A stretch of 64,000 nucleotides of DNA from JSC-12 sp033764965 (lineage in GTDB: Bacteria > Cyanobacteriota > Cyanobacteriia > Leptolyngbyales > Leptolyngbyaceae), in contig JANRIN010000090.1 of NCBI GenBank assembly GCA_033764965.1, forward strand, positions 1 to 64,000, given 5' to 3'. Shown here piece after piece: positions 8,506 to 17,433 of this stretch; positions within the stretch are counted from its first letter, which is position 1; each line of letters begins with the position of its first letter. Made by a program: the position numbers and the translations under genes. Under the pieces are notes generated by a model that saw nothing but the letters and a program-made list of their open reading frames with translations, was not told the DNA's origin and did not search any database.

Positions 8506-8613
8506 CAGTTTGAGGCACAGATGAAAGAAGCCGCGAAAAAGCTGGAGTTTGAAAAAGCCGCTGAGTTCCGCGACAAAATTAAACATCTACGCGACAAGTT
8601 AATCGGGAAGTAG
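8506..8613 (+). pseudogene. Second copy of the uvrB 3' end
   Basis: These 108 bases (36 codons including TAG) align without gaps to 6159-6266, the end of uvrB. There are 13 base differences. Nine codons differ only at the third position and are silent (for example GCG/GCA, TTT/TTC, ATC/ATT, CTG/CTA). The last sense codon changes Arg to Lys and TAA becomes TAG. The fragment has no start codon and no upstream uvrB sequence, so it is not expressed as UvrB. The silent pattern shows that the two copies diverged while each was the end of a working uvrB gene. It is therefore a recombination or displacement scar rather than a recent local copy. It lies 84 bases upstream of the SWIM gene. Confidence 0.93.
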
Positions 8614-8697
8614 CTCAAAGCACGCGTTGGTTCTAAATCACGATCGCCCCCGTACAATCAAAATTACCGGGGACAGAGGACGATCGGAGGTGAATCG

Positions 8698-10464
8698 GTG
8701 ATCCCAACGTTGAGCAAGGCAACCATTCAGCATCATACAACTCCCCAATCCTTTGAGCGGGGTGAGTCCTACTACCGCAGTGGCTCAGTCTATTCGTTAG
8801 CACAGCGAGGGAATACCTTGACTGCCAAAGTTGAAGGCAGCGAGGCAGAACCTTACCACATCAACATTCACTTCGACCCAGGTGGTATCACCAATGCAAC
8901 CTGCACCTGTCCTTACAATTACGACGGTTGGTGCAAGCACATCGTGGCAACGCTGCTAACTTGTCTGCATCACCCGGATCAAATTGAGCAACGTCCCGAA
9001 CTGGCGCAACTGCTGGCTCCCCTCAACCGGGAGCAACTGCAAACGATCGTACAGAACCTTGCCGCTGCCGAACCAGACTGGATCGACGCGATCGAAACCC
9101 AGATTGCCCTACTGAGTCCATTCCCAGCCAAGAAAACACAAAAAACCGCTCGTCGCACCACCGTCGATCCCAAACCCATTGAACGGCAGGTGGAACGAAT
9201 CATCCAGCGCTACTCAGAGCAATGGAATGATGAACCCGCTCTGGATGAAATTCGGGATCTGATCCAAAAAGCCGATGCCTTTATTGAACAGGGTGACGGC
9301 AACAATGCCCTGATCATTTTGGGGGCGATCGTGCGGGCTTACGTGCAGGACTGGATGAATCTGGATGGTTCCAGTGGTGAAAGTGGGGCATTTTTTGAAG
9401 AACTGGATGATGCATTAACGGAAGCAATTCTGAGTGCTGAGTGGTCAAACAGCGATTCCCAGCAATGGCAAAAGGATCTGAAACACTGGCAAAAAGAGGT
9501 CGATGATTACGGAGTCGATAGTTTTGCCATGAGCCTTGCCGCGTTGCAGCAGGGATGGGACTATCCGCCGCTGCAACGAGTTCTGCAAGGAGAGATTACG
9601 GAACTGGGTGCCTGGGAGGACGAAGCCCCTGATTTTGCCGATGACCTGGCTCAAATTCGGCTCAAGATTTTGCAGCGCCAGGGCAGACAGCAGGAATACC
9701 TGTATTTGGCTGAGGCGGAAGGACAAACCGATCGCTATTTGCAAATGTTGGCAAAGCTGGGACGCACAGAAGAAGCAGTTTCCCAGGCACAACAGCACAT
9801 GAGTACCGCCGGAGAAGCGTGGACACTAGCACAAACCCTGCGAGAGCAAGGAGAACTGGAATCAGCACTCAGCATTGCAATGCAAGGTTTATCTCTGGAT
9901 GGAAGCCATGCCCATCAATTGGCAACGTGGGCGAGTGAGCTAGCAGAGGGGATTGATCAGGACAGTGCTCTAGAAGCAAGATTGACCGCTTTTCAACTGC
10001 ATCCTTCTTTGCCAGACTATCTGAAACTGCAAGAGTTAGCGGGTGAGCAGTGGCACTCGTTGCAGCAGGAATTGCTGACCCAATTGCTGGGATTACCCGA
10101 TCACTTGCATAGCGAAGCAAAGGTTGCCATTTTTCTGCAAGAAGGGTGGATTGACGCAGCAATTTCCACAGTCGATCAACTCAGTTCCTATCAGTCAGAA
10201 ATTATTCATCCGGTAATGGATGCGGCGGTTGCCCACCGCCCTGAATGGGTGATTGAGAACGCCCGCCGCCGTGCCGAATCAATTATGAATGACGGCAAAT
10301 CGCAGTATTACTACCACGCCACCAACTGGCTCCGTAAAGTTCGCGCTGCCTATTTGCAGTTAGAGCAAAAACCGGAATGGCAACGGTATCGCAAGGAATT
10401 GCTACAAACCCACGGGCGTAAACGCAAGTTAGTTTCTATGCTGCAACAACGAGACTTGATTTGA
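8698..10464 (+). CDS. SWIM zinc-finger protein
   Basis: A 588-aa protein with a SWIM zinc-binding motif near residues 69-81 (CTCPYNYDGWCKH, pattern CxC...CxH) inside an N-terminal beta-rich domain. The rest is a long helical, repeat-like region similar to the TPR-like C-terminal part of cyanobacterial SWIM proteins. GTG at 8698 is taken as the start because GGAGGTGAATCG precedes it. SWIM domains bind DNA or proteins and occur beside SNF2 helicases in bacteria, but no helicase is adjacent here. The gene converges on the M48 protease gene with 3 bases between stops. Exact role unknown. Confidence 0.85.
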   Translation: MIPTLSKATIQHHTTPQSFERGESYYRSGSVYSLAQRGNTLTAKVEGSEAEPYHINIHFDPGGITNATCTCPYNYDGWCKHIVATLLTCLHHPDQIEQRPELAQLLAPLNREQLQTIVQNLAAAEPDWIDAIETQIALLSPFPAKKTQKTARRTTVDPKPIERQVERIIQRYSEQWNDEPALDEIRDLIQKADAFIEQGDGNNALIILGAIVRAYVQDWMNLDGSSGESGAFFEELDDALTEAILSAEWSNSDSQQWQKDLKHWQKEVDDYGVDSFAMSLAALQQGWDYPPLQRVLQGEITELGAWEDEAPDFADDLAQIRLKILQRQGRQQEYLYLAEAEGQTDRYLQMLAKLGRTEEAVSQAQQHMSTAGEAWTLAQTLREQGELESALSIAMQGLSLDGSHAHQLATWASELAEGIDQDSALEARLTAFQLHPSLPDYLKLQELAGEQWHSLQQELLTQLLGLPDHLHSEAKVAIFLQEGWIDAAISTVDQLSSYQSEIIHPVMDAAVAHRPEWVIENARRRAESIMNDGKSQYYYHATNWLRKVRAAYLQLEQKPEWQRYRKELLQTHGRKRKLVSMLQQRDLI

Positions 10465-10467
10465 TCT

Positions 10468-11457
10468 TTAATTACCTCGCTTGATGCGATCGATTTCTGC
10501 CTGTAACTCATCAATTTGGCGACGCAACTCATCTACTTGAGACGGGTTGGATTGAGAACTTGCTGCCTCTGCGGTTTGAACCGGAACTTCCACCGAGCCT
10601 GCTGCTCCTGCACGGGAGTAATTTCCACGCCGAATTTGGTCATAGTCCGTCGAAGATCCCCACTCTTTGAGGAAATGGATCCGCTCCACCGTGAAGGGAT
10701 GGCTCAGAAAAACTCCCGCAGATAGATTGTTGTAGAGGAAAAACTTGTAAACCTGGTTCAAGCCATCATCATCTAAGCTTTGATATTGCGATGATTGGCG
10801 CTCAAACTCTGTAGTACTCAATTCATGCACGTAACGGCTACTGCCCCCAGCAATTTTCATCATGCTATTGAGGATGGGGTTAAGGTCATCGGTGACCAGC
10901 AAGGCAGCCCGATCGGCAGACAGTTCTGCTTTCCGCAGCCACTCATAAAACGCCATCACCAGACTGGTGCTCACCAACATACTCAAGCCAAACGTGCGAT
11001 CGGCTAACCCAGAAATCACTTGAGTCGTCCAAATTGCCATCTGAATCAGCGTGGTATGCCCACACTTGAGATGTCCCAGTTCATGGGCAATCACGGTACG
11101 AAGCTCGGCTTCCGTTAGCAAATCCAACAAGCCCGAATTGAGCACAATGAAGGGAAATTCTTGCCCCAGCGCAAACGCATTGACGATCGGGCTTTGAGAG
11201 ACAAACAAATTGGGTTCTGGGTAAATGTCCAGATCTCGCAGGCATTCTCGGAAAATTTGATAAATCGACGCATACTGTCGCGGACCAACCTGAATACTGT
11301 TGCCCATCTGGTAAACGTACTGAGGTCTTTCGGTCAAAAACTCCACAAATTTACGGGCAACCAGATCAAAGCCAGGAACAGTGCGAAGAGTCTGTTCTGC
11401 CTGGCGATCGAGGGGATGGCGAAAGGCTTCACTAGAAATTCCGGTGTAGGTCGGCAT
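10468..11457 (-). CDS. M48-family zinc metalloprotease
   Basis: A 329-aa protein with the zinc-binding HExxH in TVIAHELGHLKCGH (about residue 124) and a downstream Glu-bearing helix (WLRKAELSADRAALL, about residue 195) that supplies the third ligand. This is the M48 (HtpX/Ste24-like) arrangement. No N-terminal signal or strong paired membrane helices are seen, although ISGLADRTFGLSMLVSTSLVMAF is hydrophobic. The C-terminus (QVDELRRQIDELQAEIDRIKRGN) is a coiled coil. Likely role: membrane-protein or envelope quality control (inference). The coiled-coil tail resembles the tail of the protein at 32438-32830. Confidence 0.85.
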   Translation of the reverse strand: MPTYTGISSEAFRHPLDRQAEQTLRTVPGFDLVARKFVEFLTERPQYVYQMGNSIQVGPRQYASIYQIFRECLRDLDIYPEPNLFVSQSPIVNAFALGQEFPFIVLNSGLLDLLTEAELRTVIAHELGHLKCGHTTLIQMAIWTTQVISGLADRTFGLSMLVSTSLVMAFYEWLRKAELSADRAALLVTDDLNPILNSMMKIAGGSSRYVHELSTTEFERQSSQYQSLDDDGLNQVYKFFLYNNLSAGVFLSHPFTVERIHFLKEWGSSTDYDQIRRGNYSRAGAAGSVEVPVQTAEAASSQSNPSQVDELRRQIDELQAEIDRIKRGN

Positions 11458-11567
11458 AGAAATTTAAATCGAGATTTTGTTCTTTTGTAGCCTATGAACC
11501 TGTTTCCTAGCAGAGATTGGCTTAATAATTGCTGCATTCCTCACTTACATCCACCCCGCATCAAGCC

Positions 11568-12044
11568 ATGAATACTTCCCGTTGTTCATTACACGTTGCA
11601 TTGATCGCTGCTCTTGCAGCCGTTGGTTTGGTTGGTTTGTCTGTGAACGCGCAAGGTTGTCCGGGTAAGAAAGCCCAGGATTCTGGCTCTTACTGGGTTG
11701 ATTCCACTGATCGCAATGGTGACTCCCAAGCCATTCGTCCCGAATCAGACCAAAAAACAAGTGATGCGGGAATTGTCCTACCTTCTGATCATTCTTCGAC
11801 TGGTGAGAAAACGTGGCAAATGGCAGCGATCGGCTTGGCAATTCTGGCAGGTAGTTCCCTAAGCTTCTTGGGTTACAGAACCTGGGTTTCACGCAAATCC
11901 ACTCCTGTCACTCCTGCGATTCATCCAGAGTTGGATCATCCTGAACTGCAACTCACGAACTTGCCCAAAGAAGCTTTCCCTCAGTTGTCCTATTCTGATT
12001 TCAATTCTCCAGACTGGCAGCCAGAGCTTGTTTCAACCCGATAA
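11568..12044 (+). CDS. Predicted membrane-anchored hypothetical protein
   Basis: 158 aa from the ATG at 11568. The frame is open further upstream, but the residues after this ATG form a signal peptide (SLHVALIAALAAVGLVGLSV then NAQGC). A polar stretch follows, then one membrane helix (MAAIGLAILAGSSLSFLGY) at about residues 93-113, and an acidic/proline-rich tail. No catalytic motif is seen. It probably has a single transmembrane segment with a short cytoplasmic tail. It stands alone, with a terminator downstream. Confidence 0.6.
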   Translation: MNTSRCSLHVALIAALAAVGLVGLSVNAQGCPGKKAQDSGSYWVDSTDRNGDSQAIRPESDQKTSDAGIVLPSDHSSTGEKTWQMAAIGLAILAGSSLSFLGYRTWVSRKSTPVTPAIHPELDHPELQLTNLPKEAFPQLSYSDFNSPDWQPELVSTR

Positions 12045-12118
12045 GTTTTTTCATCTGATGTTTTAGCTTTCCCTCTGTGCATCTCACATCAAATCTCCTT
12101 GGTTGTGTGCGGAACGTT

Positions 12119-12149
12119 AACCCTCTAGCTGAACGGCTGGGGGTTTTTT
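12119..12149 (+). terminator. Rho-independent terminator
   Basis: The arm AACCCTCTAGC (12119-12129) pairs with GCTGGGGGTT (12136-12145), allowing GU pairs and one mismatch, with loop TGAACG and a following TTTTTTA run. It closes the hypothetical gene ending at 12044. Confidence 0.7.
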
Positions 12150-12256
12150 ATTGGAAGTAAATGGGAGATAGGGGTTGGGGGATGGGGAGTAGATAAGTCT
12201 CCTGTCTTTTTCAGTCCTCTGCTAAGTTGAAACTGTAGGATTTGGCATGAGTTCCT

Positions 12257-13963
12257 GTGGGTCGTTGTGTTTGGGTTTCTGTGGTTTGCTCGATCGCCCT
12301 CTTAGCTTCCAGCAAAACGGCTGATGCAGAGCAAGATTGGGGCAAGCGAGGGATGGTTGTTTCGGCTTCTGCGTCTGCCAGTGAAATTGGTTTAGCCATG
12401 CTGAAACAAGGGGGCAATGCGATCGATGCGGCAGTGGCAACAACCTTTGCGATTTCGGTGGTTGAGCCGCAATCGGCGGGGATTGGGGGCGGCGGTTTTT
12501 TACTGCTAAGGCTGGGTAAAACGGGCGAGATCAGCGCTCTGGACTTCCGGGAGCGGGCACCATTGGCAGCAACTCGCACCCTGTATTTAGACGAGGCGGG
12601 AAAAGTTCGCCCTCAGGCAAGTACGGATGGGTATTTGGCGGTTGCAGTGCCGGGAACCGTGGCAGGCTTGTACGACGTACATCGTCGCTATGGAGTCTTG
12701 CCCTGGAAAACTTTAGTCCGTCCGGCGATCGAGTTGGCAGAGCGGGGTTTTCCAGTCAGTCCCGGTTTGGCGAATGCGATCGCCCAACAGCAGACGTTAC
12801 AAAACAATCCATCTGCCCGAAAAATCTTCACTCGCGATGGTAACCCGCTGGCAGTAGGCGATCGCTTGATTCAAACCGATCTGGCGCAAACGTTGAAAGC
12901 CATCGCCCAAAACCCATCCAGCTTTTATACAGGCAAGGTGGGGCAAGCGATCGCCCAGGACATGGCAACCCAGGGTGGACTAATCACTTTGAAAGACTTG
13001 CAGCAATACCGCCCGATTTGGCGAGATCCAGTGTGCGGCGCGTTTCGGGTGTACCGCGTCTGCTCTATGCCGCCGCCCTCCTCCGGTGGGGTGCATCTCT
13101 TACAAATGTTGAACATGATGGGAGAGACGGATCTGAAAACGCCCGGTTGGCATCATCCCGACACGCTGCATTTGCTAATTGAAACAATGCGAATTGCTTA
13201 CCGCGATCGGGCGGAGTATTTGGGGGATCCGGATTTTGTAAACGTGCCCGTGGCTGCTTTAATCAGCTCCGCCTACGCCCAATTGCGTCGTCAGGAAATT
13301 GATCCCCAAGCAGCCCGACCTTCAACCGAGGTAAAGTTGATTGCTCCGGCAACCTTAAAGCGCTTCAACCGAGTGAAGGAATCGATCGAAACCAGTCACC
13401 TTAGCGTGGTTGATCAAGCTGGCAATGCCGTCAGCCTCACTTTCACGGTGAATTTGGGATTTGGCGCAGGGGTTGTCACTCCCGGCACAGGCATTGTCCT
13501 GAACAACGAAATGGATGATTTTGCAACGGCACCTGGCGTTCCCAATGCGTTTGGCTTGGTGGGGCGAGATGCCAACGCGATCGCGCCGCACAAAACACCG
13601 CTATCCAGCATGACTCCGACCATCGTGACGGAAAATAATCAGCTTCGTCTCGTGATTGGCGCACCGGGAGGCAGCACCATTATCACGACCGTCCTCCAGG
13701 TAATTTTGAATGTTCTGGTGTACGAAATGTCAATCGAAAAAGCGATCGCCGCGCCTCGGTTCCATCATCAATGGCTACCAGACACGACCATGATTGAAGC
13801 GAATGGGTTTGACATACTGACTTTGGCAGAACTGCGTCGTCGAGGGCACACGTTTCGAGAACGTCCAGGTTGGGGCAATGCGATGGGAATTACTCAATCC
13901 AAAAGTGGATTATTGCAGGGAGCCGCTGATCCGCGTGGAGAAGGAACCGCAGCAGGCTTTTGA
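12257..13963 (+). CDS. ggt: Gamma-glutamyltransferase (GGT)
   Basis: A 568-aa N-terminal-nucleophile hydrolase that cleaves and transfers the gamma-glutamyl group of glutathione. GTG at 12257 starts a signal peptide (VSVVCSIALLASSKTADA), so the enzyme is periplasmic or secreted. The large-subunit signature GGNAIDAAVATTF and AGIGGGGFLLLR are present. Autocleavage should occur before the catalytic Thr at about residue 379, in ETSHLSVVDQAGNAVS. The small subunit then holds the oxyanion loop PLSSMTPTIV and GAPGGSTIITTV. All key residues are intact. The gene is single and converges on a small gene at 13970. Confidence 0.95.
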   Translation: MGRCVWVSVVCSIALLASSKTADAEQDWGKRGMVVSASASASEIGLAMLKQGGNAIDAAVATTFAISVVEPQSAGIGGGGFLLLRLGKTGEISALDFRERAPLAATRTLYLDEAGKVRPQASTDGYLAVAVPGTVAGLYDVHRRYGVLPWKTLVRPAIELAERGFPVSPGLANAIAQQQTLQNNPSARKIFTRDGNPLAVGDRLIQTDLAQTLKAIAQNPSSFYTGKVGQAIAQDMATQGGLITLKDLQQYRPIWRDPVCGAFRVYRVCSMPPPSSGGVHLLQMLNMMGETDLKTPGWHHPDTLHLLIETMRIAYRDRAEYLGDPDFVNVPVAALISSAYAQLRRQEIDPQAARPSTEVKLIAPATLKRFNRVKESIETSHLSVVDQAGNAVSLTFTVNLGFGAGVVTPGTGIVLNNEMDDFATAPGVPNAFGLVGRDANAIAPHKTPLSSMTPTIVTENNQLRLVIGAPGGSTIITTVLQVILNVLVYEMSIEKAIAAPRFHHQWLPDTTMIEANGFDILTLAELRRRGHTFRERPGWGNAMGITQSKSGLLQGAADPRGEGTAAGF

Positions 13964-13969
13964 GCAGCA

Positions 13970-14182
13970 TTAATCAACCACTTTAATCAACCCAGTTCGC
14001 AGGCGATCGAACAAACGGTTGATTAAGGCTCGTTCCTGGGTCGTCAAGTTGTAGAGATGCAACAGGCAGTTTTGATCCTGGCGAGTAATTTGACGGGAGG
14101 ACAAAATGCGATTGACGACTTGTTCTAAAGAATCGGGAGTGGAGGCTTGCATATACATAACAACCAGGGGGCAACTCAACAT
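13970..14182 (-). CDS. Small conserved cyanobacterial protein (70 aa)
   Basis: An all-helical soluble protein whose pattern (LEQVVNRILSSRQITRQDQ, then TTQERALINRLFDRLRTGLI and KVVD at the end) matches a small family common in cyanobacteria without assigned function. The start is uncertain: ATG codons at 14182, 14158 and 14152 are all possible, and the last (MQASTPDS) would give about 60 aa. There is no good ribosome-binding site at any of them. Stop to stop it lies 6 bases from ggt, convergent. Confidence 0.6.
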   Translation of the reverse strand: MLSCPLVVMYMQASTPDSLEQVVNRILSSRQITRQDQNCLLHLYNLTTQERALINRLFDRLRTGLIKVVD

Positions 14183-14280
14183 CTTTAGTATCCAGCGATC
14201 GCCCAGGTTGCCAGGTGATTCAAAGATTCTGTAAAGGGTGATATTTCTTGGTACTTCCTGTGACGGTGATCATACTGACC

Positions 14281-15156
14281 CTAAAACATCCACTCGAAGC
14301 TAACGCCGAAACGGGTATCCTTCTTTTGCTTGGAGTTCTGTTTTTCAATATCTGTGGAGAGGCGCAAATTTTTGGTCAACGCATAACCAAAGGAAAACTT
14401 GCTGATTCCCACTTCGTCGCTTTGCCGGGGACCAACCCAGGTTTGGGTAAAGGAAATGTCGGCTCCCCCGGTGCGAGATAAGACAGCTTGAAATTTTGCC
14501 CCTACGTTCAAACCATCGGTGCTGTAGCGGGGAGTTTCCAGGTAGCGATAGCCCAAAACCGGAGCAATGTTGAAGTAGCTTCCCAAGGGCAAGAGGTAGT
14601 AACGCAACTCGCCACCCCCCGCTTGGCGATCGCCCGTGAAGGTTGCTTGATAGTCTCCACTCACCGTGAGATTCGTCCGACCCACAAACACATCTTCAAC
14701 GCCGACATTCCAACCGAGAGAGTCGAAAGTGGAGGGAAAATAGGACAACCCCAAACGGACACGAGTGCGAAATGCCGGATCCCGTTTGATCTCCTCCAGC
14801 ACATTGGGCACTTCCTGATTCCAGCGCTGAAATACGGGGCTATTGTCTAACAGATCGGTTGATTCCAGTTTGCCCGGTGCCTGAGTCGCAGAAGGTTGAG
14901 TATCAGTGGTTTGGGTAACAGTGGCTTGGGCAACGGTTGTAGTATCCTCTGGCGATCGCCCATCCATCAGTTCCAACTGCATATTTGAGACAATGGCTAA
15001 ATCTCCAGACGGGAGAACAGGTTGCAAATCCTGAGCCGATCGAGCAGCAAAGGGTTTGGGCGATGCCCAGCCCGGAACAGCTATGAGTATCAGGCTACTC
15101 ACAACCGAACTAACGAGCAATTTTTGAGCAAAAATCAACGGATTGATGCAACTCAT
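14281..15156 (-). CDS. Probable outer-membrane beta-barrel protein
   Basis: 291 aa with an N-terminal signal peptide (LLVSSVVSSLILIAVPGWA) and a 90-residue Thr/Gln/Ser linker. The second half has alternating strands such as VRLGLSYFPSTFDSLGWNVG and LRYYLLPLGSYFNIAPVLGYR. The C-terminus ends in phenylalanine (RFGVSFEWMF), the usual insertion signal of outer-membrane barrels. No family name is recognised. It lies downstream of acsF on the same strand but behind that gene's terminator, so it probably has its own promoter. Confidence 0.7.
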   Translation of the reverse strand: MSCINPLIFAQKLLVSSVVSSLILIAVPGWASPKPFAARSAQDLQPVLPSGDLAIVSNMQLELMDGRSPEDTTTVAQATVTQTTDTQPSATQAPGKLESTDLLDNSPVFQRWNQEVPNVLEEIKRDPAFRTRVRLGLSYFPSTFDSLGWNVGVEDVFVGRTNLTVSGDYQATFTGDRQAGGGELRYYLLPLGSYFNIAPVLGYRYLETPRYSTDGLNVGAKFQAVLSRTGGADISFTQTWVGPRQSDEVGISKFSFGYALTKNLRLSTDIEKQNSKQKKDTRFGVSFEWMF

Positions 15157-15200
15157 GATTTAACCTTTATCCTCACACTCACACCAGTTTCGCAAAAAAT

Positions 15201-15233
15201 AAGCTCTGCACTAAAAAAATTAATGCAGAGCTT
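15201..15233 (-). terminator. Terminator of acsF
   Basis: The 10-base arms AAGCTCTGCA (15201-15210) and TGCAGAGCTT (15224-15233) are perfectly complementary. On the minus strand the stem is followed by ATTTTTTG. The hairpin lies 23 bases after the acsF stop codon. Confidence 0.8.
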
Positions 15234-15255
15234 TGGTTTTACTTAGGAATTCGGT

Positions 15256-16332
15256 TTAACGTACAACCCCATGAGTCTTCTCGACATCGATCGGCTGCAT
15301 GAAGTACAACTTCAGCAATTGCCAACCGTTGGAAACGTAGTAAGGCAGCTTCTGGAAGAACTTAACAGGCTTGGGAGCATTAGAATTCACGATCGCCGTT
15401 AATTTTTCGTTATTTTTGATGCAAATTTCCAGGCGATCGTAAAATTCCGGCTTCTCCACATCCAACATCACAGGGAAAACACGAGCAGCCGTTTCGTTGG
15501 TCTTTTCAATCACGTACTTGTCATACTCACGCGCATCCAACCCTAAAGAGGCATAGAAGCCCGATCGCTGCACATCATTCAAGTACATGGTGGCAAACAC
15601 GGACAGCAGGAAGAAGCGGCACCAGAGCTTCGCTTTCCAGTCATTCAGCGTTTCCGGTTGTGCCCGCATAATGGCATCAAAGAAATCCCCATGTCGATTT
15701 TCGTCCTGGCACCAGTTCTCAAAGAAACGGAAGATGGGGTAGATGCGATTTTCGGGATGCTGTTCCAGATGGCGGAAAATAGTGATATACCGCCAGTAGC
15801 CAATCTTCTCAGACAAGTAGGTCGCGTAGAAGATGAACTTGGGTTGGAAATAGGTATAGCTACGGCTCTTGGTCAAAAAGCCCAGATCAAGCTGAAGGTT
15901 GAAGTCTGACATGGCTTTGTTCAAAAAGCCTGCGTGCCGAGCTTCATCGCGAGACATCAACTCAAAGCACTCTGCCAAAACAGGATTCTTCCCTTTCAGC
16001 TTGCGGCTCAGTTCTTTGTAAAGCAAAAAACCAGAGAATTCCGCCGTGCAGGAGCGCTCTAGAAATTCCACGAAGAGTTGGCGCGTTTCACCATCAATGT
16101 GATCCCAGGACTGAGCAAATTCCTCAGTTCGAGTAAAGTGATGGCGGTTGTAGTCTGCCCGAAATTCCTCCAGGATTGCCTGGAGTTCATCTTCGTTGGG
16201 GGAAATGTCCATCTTCGCCATCGCATCAAAGTCTGTGGTGTAGAAGCGGGGCGTGAGGATGGTTTCTTTCGCCGGGACTTTAACGCCGGGACGAATCTCA
16301 TCAAAAGCAGGCTTTTTAAGGGAATCTACCAT
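15256..16332 (-). CDS. acsF: Mg-protoporphyrin IX monomethyl ester (oxidative) cyclase
   Basis: AcsF/CycI, 358 aa, the diiron subunit of the oxygen-dependent cyclase that forms the fifth ring of chlorophyll. Carboxylate/His iron ligands are visible in helical repeats: EFLERSCTAEFSGFLLYKEL, then ELMSRDEARHAGFLNKAM (ExxH) and FFENWCQDENRHGDFFDAI (second ExxH). N- and C-termini (MVDSLKKPAFDEIRPGVK; QPIDVEKTHGVVR) are typical of the cyanobacterial enzyme, so it is full length. It is single and transcribed toward the barrel gene. The 380 bases upstream hold its promoter and a dispersed repeat. Confidence 0.96.
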   Translation of the reverse strand: MVDSLKKPAFDEIRPGVKVPAKETILTPRFYTTDFDAMAKMDISPNEDELQAILEEFRADYNRHHFTRTEEFAQSWDHIDGETRQLFVEFLERSCTAEFSGFLLYKELSRKLKGKNPVLAECFELMSRDEARHAGFLNKAMSDFNLQLDLGFLTKSRSYTYFQPKFIFYATYLSEKIGYWRYITIFRHLEQHPENRIYPIFRFFENWCQDENRHGDFFDAIMRAQPETLNDWKAKLWCRFFLLSVFATMYLNDVQRSGFYASLGLDAREYDKYVIEKTNETAARVFPVMLDVEKPEFYDRLEICIKNNEKLTAIVNSNAPKPVKFFQKLPYYVSNGWQLLKLYFMQPIDVEKTHGVVR

Positions 16333-16429
16333 GAGTCGTTTTTCTCGATGTTCTGTCGCTACAGAGTGGTTAGGAGGTCAGATGTCCTAGGGTGTGTTTT
16401 AAAACCTTCTAGTCATCTCAGTGCTGAGT

Positions 16430-16520
16430 GGAGATCCCCCTAAATCCCCCTTCAAAAGGGGGACTTTGAACGGTTCGGCTCCCTCCTTTTTAAGGAGGGT
16501 TGGGGAGGATCAAAGGGTTT
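16430..16520. repeat. Dispersed palindromic repeat (GATCCCCCTAAATCCCCC type)
   Basis: This block contains AATCCCCCTTCAAAAGGGGG and CCCTCCTTTTTAAGGAGGG, two small hairpins flanked by GATCCCCCT-like and GGGGAGGATC blocks. A related block lies at 35110-35160. Such repeats are scattered between genes in cyanobacteria. The rest of the gap 16333-16879 shows no gene. At about 16783-16820 it has a CCACCCATTCACCCACC short-repeat stretch. Confidence 0.7.
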
Positions 16521-16879
16521 AAAAACACGCCCTAGCCCTTTTGGGAAGCCAGAAGGACACATCTGCCGACGGCGAAGGCAATATGGGTTTTAAAAATGTA
16601 GCCTTGGTCAGAAAGCTTAGGACAAAATCAATCGTTCAAACGCCGATTCTGGGTAGGCTTTCTGACTTGCTGTTGCCACGTTTCACATGGCGACAGCGAT
16701 AAAGCCACGATCGCTTGATTCACAGTCTACCAAGGGAGAGAGCGCCAACAGTAGGCTTGTTTGTTAAGAGTTGCAACAAGCCATCCACCCATTCACCCAC
16801 CTACCCATCCTGTCTCCCCATTTCTCGTCAAACTCTTTATCATGGGGAGCAAGCTTCTCCACACAATACACGACAGGTT

Positions 16880-17374
16880 ATGAATAATATCGGCACTTCC
16901 TATGTGTTGTGGCTTGGTTGCCTGCTTCAACTTCACGGACTTCAGCGGCTCTACAACGGCAAGATTTTCACAGGCTTTCTGTGGCTGTTTACCTTTGGAC
17001 TGATGGGATTTGGTCAACTCATTGACCTGATGCTAATTCCCGGCATGGTGGAGGAGCACAACACCCGTTACAAAGCTAAACACGGAATGTTGCCCCATGC
17101 GGCATCGCCCCAGCCTGTGATTCAGCGGGTGGTCGCACAGGAATTTGCCCCGCCACCGACGATCGCCCACGATCGCGATCGGCTTACGGTCAAGTTGGTT
17201 AAAGCTGCCCATGCGCGGAATGGCAAATTATCTGTAACGCAGGCAGTGATGGACACAGAAGCCAATTTTGCCAAAGTGGAATCGACCTTGCGGGAATTAG
17301 TGAGAACAGGCTACGTGGATATGTATAACGACCCAGAGACGGGGGTTGTCACTTATGATTTCCGAGAATTGTAA
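16880..17374 (+). CDS. TM2-domain membrane protein with winged-helix-like tail
   Basis: 164 aa from the ATG at 16880 (MNNIGTSYVLWLGC); a longer frame exists upstream but would add a non-signal polar stretch. Two membrane helices, SYVLWLGCLLQLHGLQRLY and GFLWLFTFGLMGFGQLIDL, with the G..RfY-like turn and LxD motif, define a TM2 domain (about residues 5-60). After a proline linker, residues 95-164 look like a small winged helix (KLSVTQAVMDTEANFAKVES and LRELVRTGYVDMYND). The combination suggests a membrane protein with a cytosolic interaction domain. Function unknown. Confidence 0.75.
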   Translation: MNNIGTSYVLWLGCLLQLHGLQRLYNGKIFTGFLWLFTFGLMGFGQLIDLMLIPGMVEEHNTRYKAKHGMLPHAASPQPVIQRVVAQEFAPPPTIAHDRDRLTVKLVKAAHARNGKLSVTQAVMDTEANFAKVESTLRELVRTGYVDMYNDPETGVVTYDFREL

Positions 17375-17382
17375 AGCTGTTT

Positions 17383-17431
17383 TCTAGTGCCAGCTTTCTA
17401 GTGCAAGCGAATCACATTCACTGGCACTAGA
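17383..17431. terminator. Inverted repeat between convergent genes
   Basis: TCTAGTGCCAG (17383-17393) and CTGGCACTAGA (17421-17431) are perfectly complementary over 11 bases with a 27-base loop. They lie exactly between the stops of the TM2 gene and the lipoxygenase gene, so a bidirectional terminator is likely. A T-run is weak, so some doubt remains. Confidence 0.5.
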
Positions 17432-17433
17432 GT

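Noticed and set aside
16430..16520. Inverted blocks considered as ends of an insertion sequence
   Set aside because: The block has no frame and no target duplication and recurs in similar form at 35100-35165, fitting a dispersed intergenic repeat.
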